A DNA stretch of 44,115 nt, from NCBI RefSeq assembly GCF_001419695.1, contig NZ_LIRG01000007.1, positions 1,781 through 45,895 on the forward strand, written 5' to 3'. The notes beneath the pieces are model-generated. The model was given only the letters and a program-made list of their open reading frames with translations, did no database searches and was not told the DNA's origin. The first letter of the stretch is position 1, and every line of letters begins with the position of its first letter. This document shows positions 42,921 to 44,115 of the stretch, piece after piece. Both the position numbers and the translations under genes were made by a program. This stretch comes from Streptomyces prasinopilosus (GTDB lineage Bacteria; Actinomycetota; Actinomycetes; Streptomycetales; Streptomycetaceae).

Positions 42921-44115
42921 GCAGGCCCGCCGGCCGGGAACCGCGCCGTCTGACCCGATGGTGGCGCCGGCGGTCCCTGCGGGCCAGGCTGACGGTGATC
43001 GCGGCGACGGCCATCGCGGTCAGCGTGTTCGTGGCCTTCCAGGTGGCCAGCGAGCTACTGGGCTGGGAGCTGCAGGACAGCGCCAAGAATCAGCTGCGCG
43101 CCGATTCCCGCGTCCTGGCGACGAACGCGCAGCGCGCCGGTCTGGCGCAGGTCCAGCTACCGCCGTATCCCGGATCCGGTCGGCTGGTGCGGGTCATCCT
43201 GCCCGACGGCTCGACCCGGACGCCGGCCGGCCAACCCGCGCTGCCCCCCGTCAGCGAGCACGCCGAGCGGGTGGCGCAGGGCGCGTCGGCCGACCTGATG
43301 GAGTCCAACGACAGCGACGAGGACGGCTACCTCATCTACACGCTGCGGGCAGGCGACGGCGCGGTCCAGGTGGCCCAGGTCACCGACGACAGCCCGATCA
43401 ACCAGTTCGGGTTCGGCATGCTGCTGATCGGGCTGCTCTGCGTGGCCGGCGGCGCCCTTGTCGGGCGGACCGTGGCGCGGACCGGGCTGGCACCGATCGA
43501 CCGGCTGACCGCCGCCGCGGTACGTGTCGCGCACACCCGGGATCTCGACGCCGACATCCCGGACGAGGGCGGTGGGGAGATCCGGCGGCTGATCCAGTCG
43601 ATCAACGACATGCTCGCCGCGCTCCGGAACTCCCGGCGGGCCCAGCAGCTGCTCGCCGAGGACGCCGCCCACGAGCTCAAGACCCCGCTCACCAGCCTGC
43701 GCCTCAACGTCGAGCTGCTGATCCGGCTCGATCGGCGCGGCACCCTGGACAGCGCACTGCCGGCGGAGAGCCGGACCCGGCTGCTCAACGATCTCGGCGC
43801 CCAGGTGGCCGAGTTGAGCACCCTATCCGCCGAGCTGACCGACCTGGCGCGCGGTGACGTCAGCGACGAGAACACCGAGCTGCTCGACCTCGCCGACGTG
43901 GTGGCGGCCGCCGCGATCCGGGCACGTTCCCGCACGCCCGACGTCGAGGTCGCGCTCGACGTGACCTCTGTGTGGGTGAGCGGGCGTCTCGCTGCGCTCC
44001 AGCGAGCGGTGCTCAACCTCATCGACAACGCCGGCAAGTGGTCCCCCGCGGACCAGCCGGTCCAGGTCCGGCTCCGTGCCGAGGGCGCGTCGGCGGTGCT
44101 CGAGGTCGACGACGC
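42917..44115 (+). CDS. Sensor histidine kinase, carboxy end beyond the window
   Basis: The frame from GTG 42917 stays open to the last base; 399 codons are visible. Transmembrane helix 1 is [20 protein letters not shown] at about 30-50. An extracytoplasmic sensor of ~110 residues follows (including [20 protein letters not shown]), then helix 2 ([18 protein letters not shown]) and a HAMP linker ([19 protein letters not shown]). The HisKA phospho-acceptor is H252 in [19 protein letters not shown]. The ATPase domain begins with the N box [11 protein letters not shown]; the G boxes are mostly outside the window. It pairs with the preceding regulator by overlap. Confidence 0.93.
   Translation, partial: MSRPAGREPRRLTRWWRRRSLRARLTVIAATAIAVSVFVAFQVASELLGWELQDSAKNQLRADSRVLATNAQRAGLAQVQLPPYPGSGRLVRVILPDGSTRTPAGQPALPPVSEHAERVAQGASADLMESNDSDEDGYLIYTLRAGDGAVQVAQVTDDSPINQFGFGMLLIGLLCVAGGALVGRTVARTGLAPIDRLTAAAVRVAHTRDLDADIPDEGGGEIRRLIQSINDMLAALRNSRRAQQLLAEDAAHELKTPLTSLRLNVELLIRLDRRGTLDSALPAESRTRLLNDLGAQVAELSTLSAELTDLARGDVSDENTELLDLADVVAAAAIRARSRTPDVEVALDVTSVWVSGRLAALQRAVLNLIDNAGKWSPADQPVQVRLRAEGASAVLEVDD

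Noticed and set aside
1-44115. CRISPR array, rRNA or tRNA genes
   Set aside because: No regularly spaced repeats and no conserved RNA segments were seen on either strand by reading; a tRNAscan or CRISPR finder run would settle it.

Overview
The window is high-GC actinobacterial DNA, most likely Streptomyces. The signs are GTG starts, strong GC bias at third codon positions, a SARP-type regulator, a secreted multi-domain glycanase, a ROK regulator and the transposase families present. No rRNA, tRNA or CRISPR array was seen. Ordinary metabolic and stress genes alternate with an unusually dense set of decayed insertion sequences. Almost every transposase carries stops, frameshifts or deletions, so this looks like an accessory region (chromosome arm, plasmid or genomic island) rather than core chromosome.

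Layout. 0.3-3.7 kb: a secreted GH87-type alpha-1,3-glucanase with carbohydrate-binding modules. 3.6-5.1 kb: a broken LRR gene abutting an IS3 remnant. 5.3-6.8 kb: an MFS transporter. 7.3-9.3 kb: IS110, IS701 and IS481 remnants around a gluconate-kinase-like gene. 9.4-13.0 kb: a SARP-like regulator divergent from an apparent manganese catalase / small membrane protein / NRAMP transporter operon. 13.0-16.0 kb: a methyltransferase beheaded by an IS6 copy, a 4-TM protein and an IS5-type relic. 16.0-19.7 kb: a metallo-beta-lactamase-fold hydrolase divergent from an AraC regulator, IS5 scraps and a DUF1963 protein. 19.7-23.3 kb: rearranged and nested IS6/IS3 copies around a luciferase-like monooxygenase. 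23.7-34.3 kb: a sugar locus with a ROK regulator divergent from a CUT2 ABC importer (ATPase, two permeases, lipoprotein), a sugar epimerase-like enzyme and a giant secreted ThuA/PQQ-dehydrogenase/PKD/CBM/ricin-B protein. 34.5-41.6 kb: a deletion-derivative IS5 element, other IS relics, a short-chain dehydrogenase, an FprA-type ferredoxin-NADP reductase and a near-complete IS6 copy. 42.2-44.1 kb: an OmpR/HisKA two-component pair running off the window.

Functional reading. The four importer genes and the epimerase are joined by stop/start overlaps of 4 bp. They look like one transcript controlled by the ROK repressor, with the secreted oxidoreductase following after 83 bp. The manganese catalase and manganese transporter form a coherent peroxide-defence unit, with the transporter supplying the enzyme's cofactor. 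The IS6 copies at 22.46-23.31 and 40.76-41.62 kb lie in inverted orientation on either side of the sugar locus, which raises the possibility that the segment was moved or brought together by IS6 activity.
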